Assembly (NCBI GenBank): GCA_023390815.1
Contig: JAEWCC010000017.1
Span: 74,710-138,709 of the forward strand
Direction of reading: 5' to 3'
DNA length: 64,000 bases
Source: Bacillota bacterium
GTDB taxonomy: Bacteria > Bacillota > Clostridia > Christensenellales > SZUA-584
Under the pieces are notes generated by a model. It was not told where the DNA came from. It saw nothing but the letters and a program-made list of their open reading frames with translations, and searched no databases. The position numbers were made by a program, and so were the translations under genes. Shown here in pieces: positions 33,101 through 42,038 of this stretch (positions within the stretch are counted from its first letter, which is position 1; each line of letters starts with the position of its first letter).

Positions 33101-33203
33101 AGGGCCTCCGGTTTCCGGAGGCCCCGCCATCTTATCTATCCCAACTCAATCCTATATGAACAAATTCGTGTCGGAGTTCTCCGCCGCGGCGAGGTACGAA
33201 GCT
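33101..33203. repeat. right direct repeat of the TIR/HEPN cassette
   Basis: A perfect hairpin GGGCCTCCGG / CCGGAGGCCC (33102-33124) is followed by the intact 3' end of the oxidoreductase gene. Positions 33156-33203 match 30505-30552 at 45 of 48 positions. The hairpin also serves as terminator for the convergent genes. Confidence 0.8.
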
Positions 33204-35614
33204 ACGCCCGCGAGGTCTACGCCGTCGATCAGTTCTTCCTTGTGGATGCCCATCACGTCCATGGACATCGTGCACGCCACCAGCTTCACGCCGTTCTTCT
33301 TCGCCTGCTCGATCAGCTCGTCGAGCGCGGCCACGTTCTTTTTCTTCATGATGCCCTTCATCATGCCGCTGCCCATGCCCATCATGTTCATCTTGGAGAG
33401 CGTGAGCTTCTTTGTGCCGCGCGGCATCATCGTGCCGAACATGCTCTCGATGAACGACTTTTTCACCTTCACCTTCTCGTGGCGGCGCAGGATGTTTAAG
33501 CCCCAGAACGTGAAGAACATGGTCACCTTGCGGCCCATCGCGGCCGCGCCGTTGGCAATGATGAAGCTTGCGAGCGCCTTGTCGAGGTCTCCGCTGAACA
33601 CCACCATGGATTTATCGTTGCCGCTGGCCGCGCCGCAAGCGCCCGCCGTCGCGCTCTCACCCTCGCAGCCCTTCTTGATCCATACCGAGAAGCCGTCATC
33701 GAGTTTTTCACCCTTCATGTAGGTGTTCTTGGTGCGCGCACACCACGCTGCCGCGTCCGAGAAGAAGCCCGGGTCCGTGGAGGTGATGTGAATGACGTCG
33801 CCCGTCTCCGCCGCGACCATCGCCTCGTACAACTTGATGACTGGGCCGGGACATTGCAGCCCGCACGCGTCTATGGTGATCGTGTTGGCGGCTGCGCCGG
33901 TTGCTGCCATCGGCTTGCTCTTCTCTGCTTTGGGCGCTGCGGGTTCCTCGCGCAGCGTGTAGCTGCCGCTCGCGGCGCGGTAGGTGGTGTAGCCGCCCGC
34001 GAGGTTGCGCACGTTTGTAAAGCCGTTCTGCGTCAGCATGCGGCATGCGATGTACGCGCGGATGCCCACGGCGCAGTAGACAACGTATGCCTTGTTCTTG
34101 TCGAGGTTGGCCATCTGCTCGCGCAGGCTGTCCACCGGCATATGCACGCTGCCGGGGATTGCACCCATCTGCACCTCAGGCGCGGTGCGCACGTCAATCA
34201 GCACAGTGTCTTTGGGCAGGCTCGCCAGCTCGCCGTAGGTGATGTTATCGACCGTACCCTCAAGAATGTTCGCACCGGAGAAGCCCGCCATGTTGACGGG
34301 GTCCTTCGCGGAGGAATACGGCGGCGCGTAGCACAGCTCCGTCTCCTCAAGGTCGTACACCGTCGCGCCAAACCGCATCGCGGTGGAGATTACGTCGATG
34401 CGCTTTTCCACGCCCTTGTAGCCCACAGCCTGCGCACCCAGCACCCGCCCGTCCTTTTTATCGAATATAACCTTAAGCGAGAGCGGCATACCGCCCGGAT
34501 AATAGCCCGCGTGCGAAAGCGGATGCAGCAGCGTCACCTTGTAGTCCGTGTTGATGGCTTTGCCCGCCGCGCGCAGCTGTTTTTCGTTAAGGCCTACGCT
34601 GGCCACGGTCATGTCAAATATCTTCGCGACCGATGCGCCCTGCGTGCCGCGGTATTTGCGGTTCATGCCGAGGATGTTGTCGGCAGCCATGCGGCCCATC
34701 TTGTTAGCGGGTCCGGCCAGCGGGATCATCGTGCGCTCATGCGTTACAAAGTTTTCAGTCTCTACGGCATCGCCCACGGCATAGATGCTTTCGTCGGAGG
34801 TTTTGAGCGTATCGTCCACGACGATACCGCCGCGTGCATTGAGGGTAAGCCCTGCGTCTTTGGCGAGCTGCGAGTTCGGGCGTACACCGATCGCCAGGAT
34901 CACGAGGTCGGTATCGATGCTGCGCTTGGATGTGACCACGCGCAGGCCCTTGCCGGTGTCCTCGAACTTCTCGACACCCTCGCCGAGCGCGAGGCCTACA
35001 CCGTTGTCAGCCATGTGCTTATGCAGCATCTGCGCCATCTCGTAGTCCACGGGGGGCATCACCTGATCGAGCATCTCCACGAGCGTCACCTTGAGGCCCG
35101 CGTGCACGAGGTTCTCGGCCATCTCGAGGCCAATAAAACCGCCGCCCACGACAACCGCGGACTGCGCCCTGGTTTCGCCGATGGTTTTGATGATTTCGTC
35201 CATATCCGGGATCGTCCAGAGCTGCATCACGCGCGGGTCGTCCGCGCCCGGCAGCTTCGGTACGATGGGGGAGGAGCCGGTGGAAAGCACGAGCGTGTCG
35301 TAGCTTTCAGTATAGGTTTTGCCCTCGTGCGAGACCGTGACGGTCTTCGCCGCGCGGTCGATCGCGGTCACTTCGCTGTTGACGCGCACGTCCACGTTGA
35401 AGCGGGCCTTGAAAGAACCGGGCGTCTGCAGCAGCAGCTTTTCGCGCTGCTCGATCACACCGCCCACGTGGTACGGTAGGCCGCAGTTCGCGAACGATAT
35501 GTAGGGGCCTTTCTCGAGCATGATGATCTCGGCACTCTCATCCAGCCGTCTCAGACGCGCCGCACAGCTCGCGCCGCCCGCGACGCCGCCTACGATAATG
35601 ACTTTCCTTGCCAT
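33152..35614 (-). CDS. CoA-disulfide reductase-like FAD oxidoreductase fused to rhodanese, TusA and DsrE domains
   Basis: An 820-residue four-domain protein. First comes an FAD/NAD(P) disulfide reductase domain (IIVGGVAGGASCAARLRR near the start, redox cysteine in SFANCGLPYH, then SIYAVGDAVE). A rhodanese domain (about 455-545) follows, with the active-site cysteine in YVVYCAVGIRAY. Then a TusA/SirA domain (IDACGLQCPGPV) and a DsrE/DsrF-like C-terminal domain (MVVFSGDLDKALASFIIANGAA). Such fusions handle persulfides or CoA-disulfides and relay sulfur. ATG 35614 follows GGAGAGGT. A small ferredoxin gene lies 5 bp upstream, in the same operon. A fragment of this gene's 3' end is duplicated at 30505-30552. 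Confidence 0.9.
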   Translation of the reverse strand: MARKVIIVGGVAGGASCAARLRRLDESAEIIMLEKGPYISFANCGLPYHVGGVIEQREKLLLQTPGSFKARFNVDVRVNSEVTAIDRAAKTVTVSHEGKTYTESYDTLVLSTGSSPIVPKLPGADDPRVMQLWTIPDMDEIIKTIGETRAQSAVVVGGGFIGLEMAENLVHAGLKVTLVEMLDQVMPPVDYEMAQMLHKHMADNGVGLALGEGVEKFEDTGKGLRVVTSKRSIDTDLVILAIGVRPNSQLAKDAGLTLNARGGIVVDDTLKTSDESIYAVGDAVETENFVTHERTMIPLAGPANKMGRMAADNILGMNRKYRGTQGASVAKIFDMTVASVGLNEKQLRAAGKAINTDYKVTLLHPLSHAGYYPGGMPLSLKVIFDKKDGRVLGAQAVGYKGVEKRIDVISTAMRFGATVYDLEETELCYAPPYSSAKDPVNMAGFSGANILEGTVDNITYGELASLPKDTVLIDVRTAPEVQMGAIPGSVHMPVDSLREQMANLDKNKAYVVYCAVGIRAYIACRMLTQNGFTNVRNLAGGYTTYRAASGSYTLREEPAAPKAEKSKPMAATGAAANTITIDACGLQCPGPVIKLYEAMVAAETGDVIHITSTDPGFFSDAAAWCARTKNTYMKGEKLDDGFSVWIKKGCEGESATAGACGAASGNDKSMVVFSGDLDKALASFIIANGAAAMGRKVTMFFTFWGLNILRRHEKVKVKKSFIESMFGTMMPRGTKKLTLSKMNMMGMGSGMMKGIMKKKNVAALDELIEQAKKNGVKLVACTMSMDVMGIHKEELIDGVDLAGVASYLAAAENSDTNLFI

Positions 35615-35619
35615 ATTGA

Positions 35620-35811
35620 TTACCTCTCCTCCGCTAATTTTAAAGCGCCCATAGGGCAAAAACGCACGCACTTGCCGCATGCAATACATTTATCCTGATC
35701 GACTTCCGGTGCCTTAAACCCCTGCTGCGAAAGCGCACCGGTGGGGCAAACGCGCAGCGACGGACACGGATGGTTCTGAGGGCATCGTTCTTTGATGACG
35801 TTGAGCTTCAT
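35620..35811 (-). CDS. Small 4Fe-4S ferredoxin-like protein
   Basis: A 63-residue protein with two cysteine clusters. The first is atypical, C-x5-C-x5-CP (CPQNHPCPSLRVCPTGAL), and the second is a standard CIACGKCVRFCPMGAL. ATG 35811 has CGGAGA about 9 nt upstream; longer in-frame starts to 36018 lack a good ribosome site. It immediately precedes the multidomain oxidoreductase and probably supplies or accepts its electrons. Confidence 0.75.
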   Translation of the reverse strand: MKLNVIKERCPQNHPCPSLRVCPTGALSQQGFKAPEVDQDKCIACGKCVRFCPMGALKLAEER

Positions 35812-35953
35812 GGGTAGTTTCTCCGATTTAGATATTTTTTTCACAATACCGATCATAGACGACAGCCGGTTTTTTTTCAGTGACTTTATCACGTTTGAAT
35901 AAATGTTTTGGTTGTCATCGACCGGAGGGGCAGTTTTGCGGCTTGCGGCTTGC

Positions 35954-36490
35954 GACTTATCGAAACCACCCCTCACCGCTCGCTCATCTATATTTCGCTC
36001 TCGGAGCTCCCCTTGCAAGGGAGCCTTTTACCTCATTGTTATCGAGCCTTGCAGCATTCCGAGATCGGCCTAGTTCAGCAGCGGGCGGCCCGGTGCGCCG
36101 CCCCTACATCATGAGGAGCCAATGACGAAGCGCTTTCGCTGTCGCGACATCCAGTAAGAACGTTAAGCCTCCCGTGCAAGGGGAGCTGGCTGAGACGTCG
36201 CGCAGTCGGCGCGAAGCCGGAGGGGTTTTTGCGCGCGTTTGCGTGTGCCACCCCTCACCGCTTGCTCAACATATTTCGCTCGCGGAGCGCCCCTTGCAGG
36301 GGTGCCTTTTACTTCATCGTTTTCGGGCATTGCAGCATCCCGCATACGGTATCGTTCAGCAGCGGGCGGCCCGGTGCGCTGCCCCTACGTCATACTGGGG
36401 ACGATTCAGGCGACAACCAGAGTGTAAGCCTCTCCTGCAAGGGGAGGTGGCCGAGACGCCGTGACTTTGGCGCGAGGCCGGAGGGGTCAG
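35954..36490. repeat. tandemly duplicated GC-rich intergenic repeat unit
   Basis: The 35812-36593 gap has no believable gene. Two related units lie in tandem (about 35954-36226 and 36244-36490). Each has CACCCCTCACCGCT, then TATTTCGCTC, then a CCCCTTGCA/AGGG-type stem, GCCTTTTAC, CAGCAGCGGGCGGCCCGGTG, GCAAGGGGAG, and a final GAAGCCGGAGGGGT or GAGGCCGGAGGGGT block. It is the same family as at 3.0 and 6.2-6.77 kb. Frames running through it are artefacts. Confidence 0.65.
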
Positions 36491-36540
36491 CCTGTATGTG
36501 GTATTACCTGTACAGGAACTCTGTCCTCGCTAAGCAAAAG

Positions 36541-36564
36541 CAAAGGCTCCCGGAGGGGAGCCTT
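36541..36564 (-). terminator. terminator of the first beta-propeller gene
   Basis: AAGGCTCC (36543-36550) and GGAGCCTT (36557-36564) form an 8-bp stem, followed on the minus strand by TTGCTTTTGC. It lies 30 bp beyond the stop at 36594. The T run is imperfect. Confidence 0.6.
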
Positions 36565-36593
36565 GAACGCTTGTGCTATTCGCTGCGGGCGCT

Positions 36594-38432
36594 TCAACTG
36601 ATTTTGACGAAGAAGATGTGCCCGCTTCGCGAGCCGACCACGAGGGTGTTGCCGTAAATCGCGGGCGTTGCCTCAAAGTTGTTGCCGCTCTCCACTTGAG
36701 TCGCTTCGTTGATGTTGAGCACGTCGGTTTCAGTATACGTATTGCCGTCCACGCGCAGCAGTGCGATGTCGCTCGTGTAGTCGCACTGCACGATGTAGCC
36801 GATCGTCTTACCGTTCGCGTCTGTCTTATCGGAGTATACGGCGACGGGTGAGGAGGGCGACCAGTTGGCGGTATTCATGTCGTATTTCCAGACGACCGCG
36901 CCCGTTTCCGTGTCGAATGCGATGAGTTCGCTTTTTACGGAATCACCTTCGACGATAACGGTCGCGTTGTAGATCACGAGTCCTTCCAGCGTGGTGCCTT
37001 CGCGGCCCAGAACGGGGGCGGACAGTATACCGCCGTCGACGTTACTGCTGGAGTCCGCCGTGAAGGGAACCTCCCAGAGCACCTTACCGGTCATGGCGTC
37101 GATCTTGCGCGCGTAGCACGGGCCGTTGCCCGGCTCCGTATTCGCCACATCGTCGTCGTATTCGCTGCCGGTATAGAGGTATACCTTCTGCTCCGTGGGG
37201 ACTTCTTCGAGCACCATGGTCACGTCGCTGTCGTTGCCCACATCAATGGCGTATACGGCTTGCATCGTGTTGAGGTCCACACACTGCAGAATCCCGGCGT
37301 TGTCCGTAAAGAAGAGGTAGTTGCGCCACGCCACCGCGGAGTCTTCAATGCCCCAGCGCCCACCTTTTTCGGTCTCGCGCGAAACGTTGGCGGGAGAAGT
37401 ATAGCGGTATTTCACTGCGGCGGGGTTGTAGTCCATCGTCACGCTGCCGGTCGTAGCGTCGTAGTCGCTGTTGAGTTTGAACGTATAGAGTACGCCGTTT
37501 TCGCCGGGCCAGATCAGCGTATCGGTTTCTGCGTCCACGAGCGGGCTGGAGTCGTACGCCTGCCAGTAGCGATACGCGAACGGATCCTCCGAGGCATAAC
37601 CGCTCTCCATGAGCTTCTTGCCGTCGATGAGGCTGAAGGCGCGCATGTACATGTTTGCGCAGTGGTTATCATCCCCGTCGGATTGCAGACCCTGTCCTAC
37701 GTAGATGATGGGATAGCCACGCGGGTCGATACTCGCCGTGCCCTTCGTGGGTGCGCCGATTTCGATATAGTCACGCGTCTTGTCGCCTGTTTCAAGGTCC
37801 ATGAAATAGATGCGGCCGTCCAGCGTACAGAGGATGACCTCGGTGAAGTTTTCCTTGGTGCGGAATGGGTCGTACAGCGACGTCATTTTTTCGCGTAGTT
37901 CTGCGGGCCACTTGACGATCAGCGGCTGCCCTGTCCACCCGGAACCGCCCCAGTTACCGATGTACGTGGTATCCTTGGCACGCATGAAAGAAAGGGTCTC
38001 GTCATTGATCGTGGCCGTGCCCCAGCTGGAGATATTGCGGTAATTGTTGCCGCGGAATGTGATCAGCCCTTCAAGCGCGGTATATTCATCGCCCGCGCCG
38101 AAGGTGATCGGCTCGGGGCGCGAATAGGACGACACTTCGCTGTCGCCGTCCATAACGCCCGTCGTAAAGCCCAGTGTGCCAAGGTCTGTCTCGCCCTGAA
38201 TCGGGGAAGGCTTGAGGCCCGGCGCGAGCGAAGGCTCGGGCGAGGGGGTCGGTTCGGCTGAGGCGGTCGTGCCGGGCGTACCCGAGGGGGTGCCGTCGTG
38301 CGGTTTACTCAGCAATTGAACGAGCAAATATATACCCGCCGCAAGGGCGAGCGCAATGACTGCGATAATAACGATCAGCCTGAGGCGGCCGCTGCGGCGT
38401 CTTCTGCGCGTAGAATAATACTTCCTTTTCAT
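36594..38432 (-). CDS. Membrane-anchored PQQ-like beta-propeller protein (copy A)
   Basis: A 612-residue protein with an Arg-rich cytoplasmic start (RKYYSTRRRRRSGRLR), one transmembrane helix, a Pro/Ser/Thr linker and a large extracellular repeat domain. Propeller-type signatures recur: LDGRIYFMDLETG, GYPIIYVGQG, GILQCVDLNTM, KVLWEVPF, TGAVVWKYDM, and the end VVGSRSGHIFFVKI. It resembles outer-surface beta-propeller proteins of Clostridia; no quinone enzyme is implied. ATG 38432 has AAAGGACC upstream. A tandem paralogue starts upstream at 40454; each copy has its own terminator. Confidence 0.85.
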   Translation of the reverse strand: MKRKYYSTRRRRRSGRLRLIVIIAVIALALAAGIYLLVQLLSKPHDGTPSGTPGTTASAEPTPSPEPSLAPGLKPSPIQGETDLGTLGFTTGVMDGDSEVSSYSRPEPITFGAGDEYTALEGLITFRGNNYRNISSWGTATINDETLSFMRAKDTTYIGNWGGSGWTGQPLIVKWPAELREKMTSLYDPFRTKENFTEVILCTLDGRIYFMDLETGDKTRDYIEIGAPTKGTASIDPRGYPIIYVGQGLQSDGDDNHCANMYMRAFSLIDGKKLMESGYASEDPFAYRYWQAYDSSPLVDAETDTLIWPGENGVLYTFKLNSDYDATTGSVTMDYNPAAVKYRYTSPANVSRETEKGGRWGIEDSAVAWRNYLFFTDNAGILQCVDLNTMQAVYAIDVGNDSDVTMVLEEVPTEQKVYLYTGSEYDDDVANTEPGNGPCYARKIDAMTGKVLWEVPFTADSSSNVDGGILSAPVLGREGTTLEGLVIYNATVIVEGDSVKSELIAFDTETGAVVWKYDMNTANWSPSSPVAVYSDKTDANGKTIGYIVQCDYTSDIALLRVDGNTYTETDVLNINEATQVESGNNFEATPAIYGNTLVVGSRSGHIFFVKIS

Positions 38433-38540
38433 ATTGGTCCTTTCAGATTGTTTCCACCAACCGATAAAATATATCACTCAAAGGAAAAAATCGACGCGAT
38501 TTAATCTGAGTCGGGTGAAGTGTTTTTTTAGCGTCTTAGG

Positions 38541-38570
38541 AAAAAGCCCGAAGCAGGCGCTCCGGGCTTT
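38541..38570 (-). terminator. terminator of the second beta-propeller gene
   Basis: On the minus strand, AAAGCCCGGAGC pairs with GCTTCGGGCTTT and is followed by TTTCC. It lies 10 bp past the stop at 38580. Confidence 0.8.
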
Positions 38571-38579
38571 CTGCATTTG

Positions 38580-40454
38580 CTACGATATTTTGATAAAGAA
38601 GATATTTCGGCTTCGGGACCCGACGACGATCATGTTGTCGTAAACCACCGGCGTTGCTTCAAAGTTATTTTGCTCAAGCACCTTGCCCTCGCTATCCTTT
38701 ACCTTGAGTTCAAGTTTGTAAACCTCTTCGCACGATTGGCCGTTTACCTTGATCAGCGCCACATCGCCGTTTCGGTCGCACTGGATGATATACCCCTGAC
38801 CGTCTGCCGTGTAGACCGGTGTCGGAGAGGAGGGCGACCATCCGGTCACGTCCATGTCGTAGCTCCAAACCTCGCTGCCGGTGTTCTTATCGAGAGCGAC
38901 CAGCCGGCTTGTCGTGGAGTTATCCTTGACCTCCGCCGTGACGTTGTAGATGATGAGCCCTTCCATGCTCGTGCCAACTCGTCCGAATACGGGGGAGGCG
39001 AGTATGCCGCCGTCAACGGCGGTGTTGCTCGAATCCACCGAGTAGGGTACCTCCCAGAGGATCTCTCCGGTGAGCCCGTTGATCTTATACGCGTAGCAGG
39101 TGCCCCTGCCGGGCTCCGCATTGGCAACATCGTCGTCATACTCGCAGGCCGCATACAGGTAGAAGGTATTGTTCAGCGGGTCCTCCTCCAGTATCATGGA
39201 GACGTCGCTGTCGTTGCGCAGATCGTTGACATATACGGGCTGCATGGTGTTGATATCGACACACTGCAGCACGCCCGCGTTGTCGGTGAATATGATGTAG
39301 TTACGCCACGCCACAATCGAGTCTTCCGTGCCCCATCTGCCGCCCGAGCCCGATTCCCTCATGGTGTTCATGGGGGAGGTATACCGGTACTTTACGATCG
39401 GATCAGGGTTCATGGATACCGTACCGGCGGCCGCATCGTACGAGGTATTGAGCTTTATCGTATAGATCACGCCGTTTTCGCCGGGCTGGATCAGCGTATC
39501 CGTTTCCGCGCTGATCAGCGGGCTCGAGTCGAACGCCTGCCACTTTCTGTAGGCGAACGGGTCGGCTGAGTCGTAACCCCACTTGTGAAGAAGCGTACCG
39601 TCGATCAGGCTGAACGCCCTGAAAAACATATGGTCGTCCGTCGTTCCGCCCGTCGGGCCGACGCCCTGTCCCGCATAGAGGATGGGATAACCGCGCGGGT
39701 CAATGCTGGGCGATCCTTTGATCGGAGCGCCGACTTTAATCGGGTCTCTGGTCTTTTCGCCCGTTTCAAGCTCTTCAAAATAGATGTTGCCGTCGAGCGT
39801 TGCGATGATAACCTCCGTGAAGCCTTCCTTGTTCCTGAAAGCATCGTACAGGGACGTCATCTTGGAGCGCACGTCGTCTGGCCACTTTACGACGAGCGGC
39901 TGCCCTGTCCAGGCGACGCCTCCCCAGGTGCCGATTGCGCCGTTCTGCTTCGTGTTGATTACCTTCAGCTGTTCTTCCGTAATCTCTGCCGTACCCCAGC
40001 TGGCCAGGTTCCGGTAATTGTTGCCGCGGAACGTGGTGACTCCCTCAAGTTCGGTATAATTGTCGCCCGAACCGAAGTTGATCGCCTCAGGACGCGTATA
40101 GGAGTCCACCTTCTGATCTCCGACCATGATTTCCGTTTTAAACTGGAACGTGGCCGGATCGGTCTTGCCCTCAATCGCCTTGGGTACAAGGTCAGCCGAA
40201 AGCGACGGTGCCGGTGTCGGCGTGGGTTCCACCGTAGCCGTTGGTTCATCACTGGGTATCGAAGAGAGATCGGGCGGGGAGAGCGTGACCGATTCGCTCG
40301 GGGTTTCTCCTGTGCCCGGTTTTTCACTAATCGCTTTAACGATGAAAAAGATACCCACTGCGAGCGCTACCGCCAGCACGGCGATGATGATATAGAACCT
40401 CGCCCGAGCGGTACGACGGACCTTGCGGCGTCTCGCGTAGTAACGTTTTACCAT
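38580..40454 (-). CDS. Membrane-anchored PQQ-like beta-propeller protein (copy B)
   Basis: A 624-residue tandem paralogue of the gene at 36594-38432, with the same plan: a basic start (YYARRRKVRRTARAR), a transmembrane helix (about 20-42), a TPTPAPS-type linker and a propeller. Equivalent blocks are easily matched, for example GDNYTELEGVTTFRGNNYRN and TDNAGVLQCVDINTM. The ends are almost identical: VVGSRSRNIFFIKI here, VVGSRSGHIFFVKI in copy A. The surface role is unknown. The pair probably arose by duplication and has since diverged. Confidence 0.85.
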   Translation of the reverse strand: MVKRYYARRRKVRRTARARFYIIIAVLAVALAVGIFFIVKAISEKPGTGETPSESVTLSPPDLSSIPSDEPTATVEPTPTPAPSLSADLVPKAIEGKTDPATFQFKTEIMVGDQKVDSYTRPEAINFGSGDNYTELEGVTTFRGNNYRNLASWGTAEITEEQLKVINTKQNGAIGTWGGVAWTGQPLVVKWPDDVRSKMTSLYDAFRNKEGFTEVIIATLDGNIYFEELETGEKTRDPIKVGAPIKGSPSIDPRGYPILYAGQGVGPTGGTTDDHMFFRAFSLIDGTLLHKWGYDSADPFAYRKWQAFDSSPLISAETDTLIQPGENGVIYTIKLNTSYDAAAGTVSMNPDPIVKYRYTSPMNTMRESGSGGRWGTEDSIVAWRNYIIFTDNAGVLQCVDINTMQPVYVNDLRNDSDVSMILEEDPLNNTFYLYAACEYDDDVANAEPGRGTCYAYKINGLTGEILWEVPYSVDSSNTAVDGGILASPVFGRVGTSMEGLIIYNVTAEVKDNSTTSRLVALDKNTGSEVWSYDMDVTGWSPSSPTPVYTADGQGYIIQCDRNGDVALIKVNGQSCEEVYKLELKVKDSEGKVLEQNNFEATPVVYDNMIVVGSRSRNIFFIKIS

Positions 40455-40544
40455 TAGAATTCATTCTCCAAAATCGTTTATTCCACCACACTGCGCCTCA
40501 TTATACTATAAAAGGCACCTTTTTTACAATGACTAATGTCTTTT

Positions 40545-41831
40545 TCAGCCTTCAAAGACCGCATATACCGCTTCCTCTGTGGTATATGGACCAATTTCCG
40601 CGATAAACGTGTCGACATCATCATACTCATAGTAATGCTTTGGATAGAGCTGCGTGACACGGTCGTCGGGTGCGAACAGCGCGTAATCGCCAACGTTGTC
40701 CATACAGTACGCAACCCCCTGCTCATCCATCTGTGCAATAATTGCCGCGACGGCGTCCTTTTGCTGCGGTGTTCCGGCTTGAAAGGCGCGTGTCATGCTG
40801 CACACGACGGGCGGAATTTGATCCGTGCCGCCGCTTAAGTTTTGCAGCGCGTATTCGAGCGCCATCATCCCCGTTTGCCGGGTGATTTCGACCGTCTGGG
40901 CAAACTGCCCGTGCCAGACCCCCGTCAGGCCGTCCCGGGTGGCCCCGGCAGACCAGATATAGCCCAGCAGCTCGTCGCGGCCGTAATTGACGACGGCTTG
41001 CAGCACCTCCAGCGCCGCGGCGTCATCCAATGCCGCAATGCCAGTAAGTTCGCCCGCGCGGTAGGCTTTCATAACGTTGACCGCCGCGTGATACGCGGTA
41101 TCGCCTTCGGTGGTAATACTGCACACCACTTGAATGTCGGGGTATGCGGACAGCGCGCGGCGCAGTCCGGCGGAGCGCAGGATCGAGGCCGGGTCGCTCA
41201 CAGGGCCTGTGATTTCGCCGATATTGCCCCGGGGTTCGCCGTTCTTCTGTGTCAGGATATCCGCGATGGAGAGCCCTGTAAGGATGCCGATAAGGTAATC
41301 ATCCTGCTCCATGCTGCAAATGTAACTGCCCCGTCCGGGCGTACCCGCGCGGCAGCCCATCGTGATGTAGGGGATTTTGTTTTGATTGCACAGCGCACCG
41401 ATTTCGCTGCGGTCGCCGTCGGCGGCGATGATCATGAAACTGACGCCGGAGTTGATGAGGCTTTGCGCAGCGCCAAGCTGGGCAGCCGGGCTGTCATACG
41501 GCTGCACGTCAATCACAACGCCGAAGGAGTCCGCATACTGTAAAATCATGTCTTCAAGCGCAGCGTGCAGGGCCGCATCCTTGAAAGCCCCGCCGGTGAT
41601 CATACCGATGCGGTAAGCCTGCGTGGGCTGTACGCCTGCCTCATGGAGCCCCGGCGTAAAATAAGCGGGTACGTCCGTGCGCGTGACGGGGCTGGGCAAA
41701 GGTGCAGGCGTAGGCAAAAGGGTGGGCGTTAAGGCAACCGGTGTGCCGGCGGGTCCGTTTTCACCGCTCGAACAACCGGAGCACATGATCGCCATCAGCA
41801 GGGCGATGAGCAGGGCAATGCTGCGTTTCAT
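40545..41831 (-). CDS. Substrate-binding-like lipoprotein
   Basis: A 428-residue exported lipoprotein. The signal peptide ends in a lipobox (MAIMCSGC, cysteine near residue 20). A Pro/Thr-rich linker follows, then a periplasmic-binding-protein-like domain: YRIGMITGG, SGVSFMIIAADGD, AALDDAAALEVLQAVVNYG and ELLGYIWSAG, the last two typical of LacI/RbsB-type folds. No ABC permease or ATPase is adjacent, so it may be a sensor or an orphan binding protein. ATG 41831 follows GGAGGAAT. Confidence 0.75.
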   Translation of the reverse strand: MKRSIALLIALLMAIMCSGCSSGENGPAGTPVALTPTLLPTPAPLPSPVTRTDVPAYFTPGLHEAGVQPTQAYRIGMITGGAFKDAALHAALEDMILQYADSFGVVIDVQPYDSPAAQLGAAQSLINSGVSFMIIAADGDRSEIGALCNQNKIPYITMGCRAGTPGRGSYICSMEQDDYLIGILTGLSIADILTQKNGEPRGNIGEITGPVSDPASILRSAGLRRALSAYPDIQVVCSITTEGDTAYHAAVNVMKAYRAGELTGIAALDDAAALEVLQAVVNYGRDELLGYIWSAGATRDGLTGVWHGQFAQTVEITRQTGMMALEYALQNLSGGTDQIPPVVCSMTRAFQAGTPQQKDAVAAIIAQMDEQGVAYCMDNVGDYALFAPDDRVTQLYPKHYYEYDDVDTFIAEIGPYTTEEAVYAVFEG

Positions 41832-41913
41832 ACAATTCCTCCAGGGCATGCTGCGTGTGGCTAATAATACCATAGGACTGGGACAACGCGCAACCTCACC
41901 AAAAACGCGCTTT

Positions 41914-41985
41914 TTGGATATCCTTGCGTGATTGTGATATAATACCTAATCGAGTCCTAAGCCGCGGCTTAGGAAAAAAGGACTC
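41914..41985 (+). promoter_or_regulatory. cinA promoter and leader palindrome
   Basis: TTGGAT (41914-41919), an 18-bp spacer and TATAAT (41938-41943). Directly downstream is the perfect 18-bp palindrome CCTAAGCCGCGGCTTAGG (41956-41973), followed by A6. An overlapping alternative pair, GAGTCC (41953-41958) with GGACTC (41980-41985), encloses it. Its position just after the start site fits an operator or a 5' RNA hairpin. It is not a Firmicute LexA box. Confidence 0.6.
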
Positions 41986-42038
41986 TGGAATTGAAGCTGT
42001 CGGGGTACGTTACCGGGGTTCAAGAAACGGGGGATGGC

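Noticed and set aside
33788..35479. A 563-codon plus-strand frame inside the sulfur-relay oxidoreductase gene
   Set aside because: His/Arg/Val-rich shadow translation of a GC-rich gene; the minus-strand product has four clear domains.
35880..36657. Several overlapping frames in the 35.9-36.6 kb gap
   Set aside because: They come from a tandem non-coding repeat; the two units give similar translations in different frames.
41956..41973. LexA/SOS box upstream of cinA
   Set aside because: The palindrome lacks the CGAAC-N4-GTTCG pattern used by Firmicute LexA.
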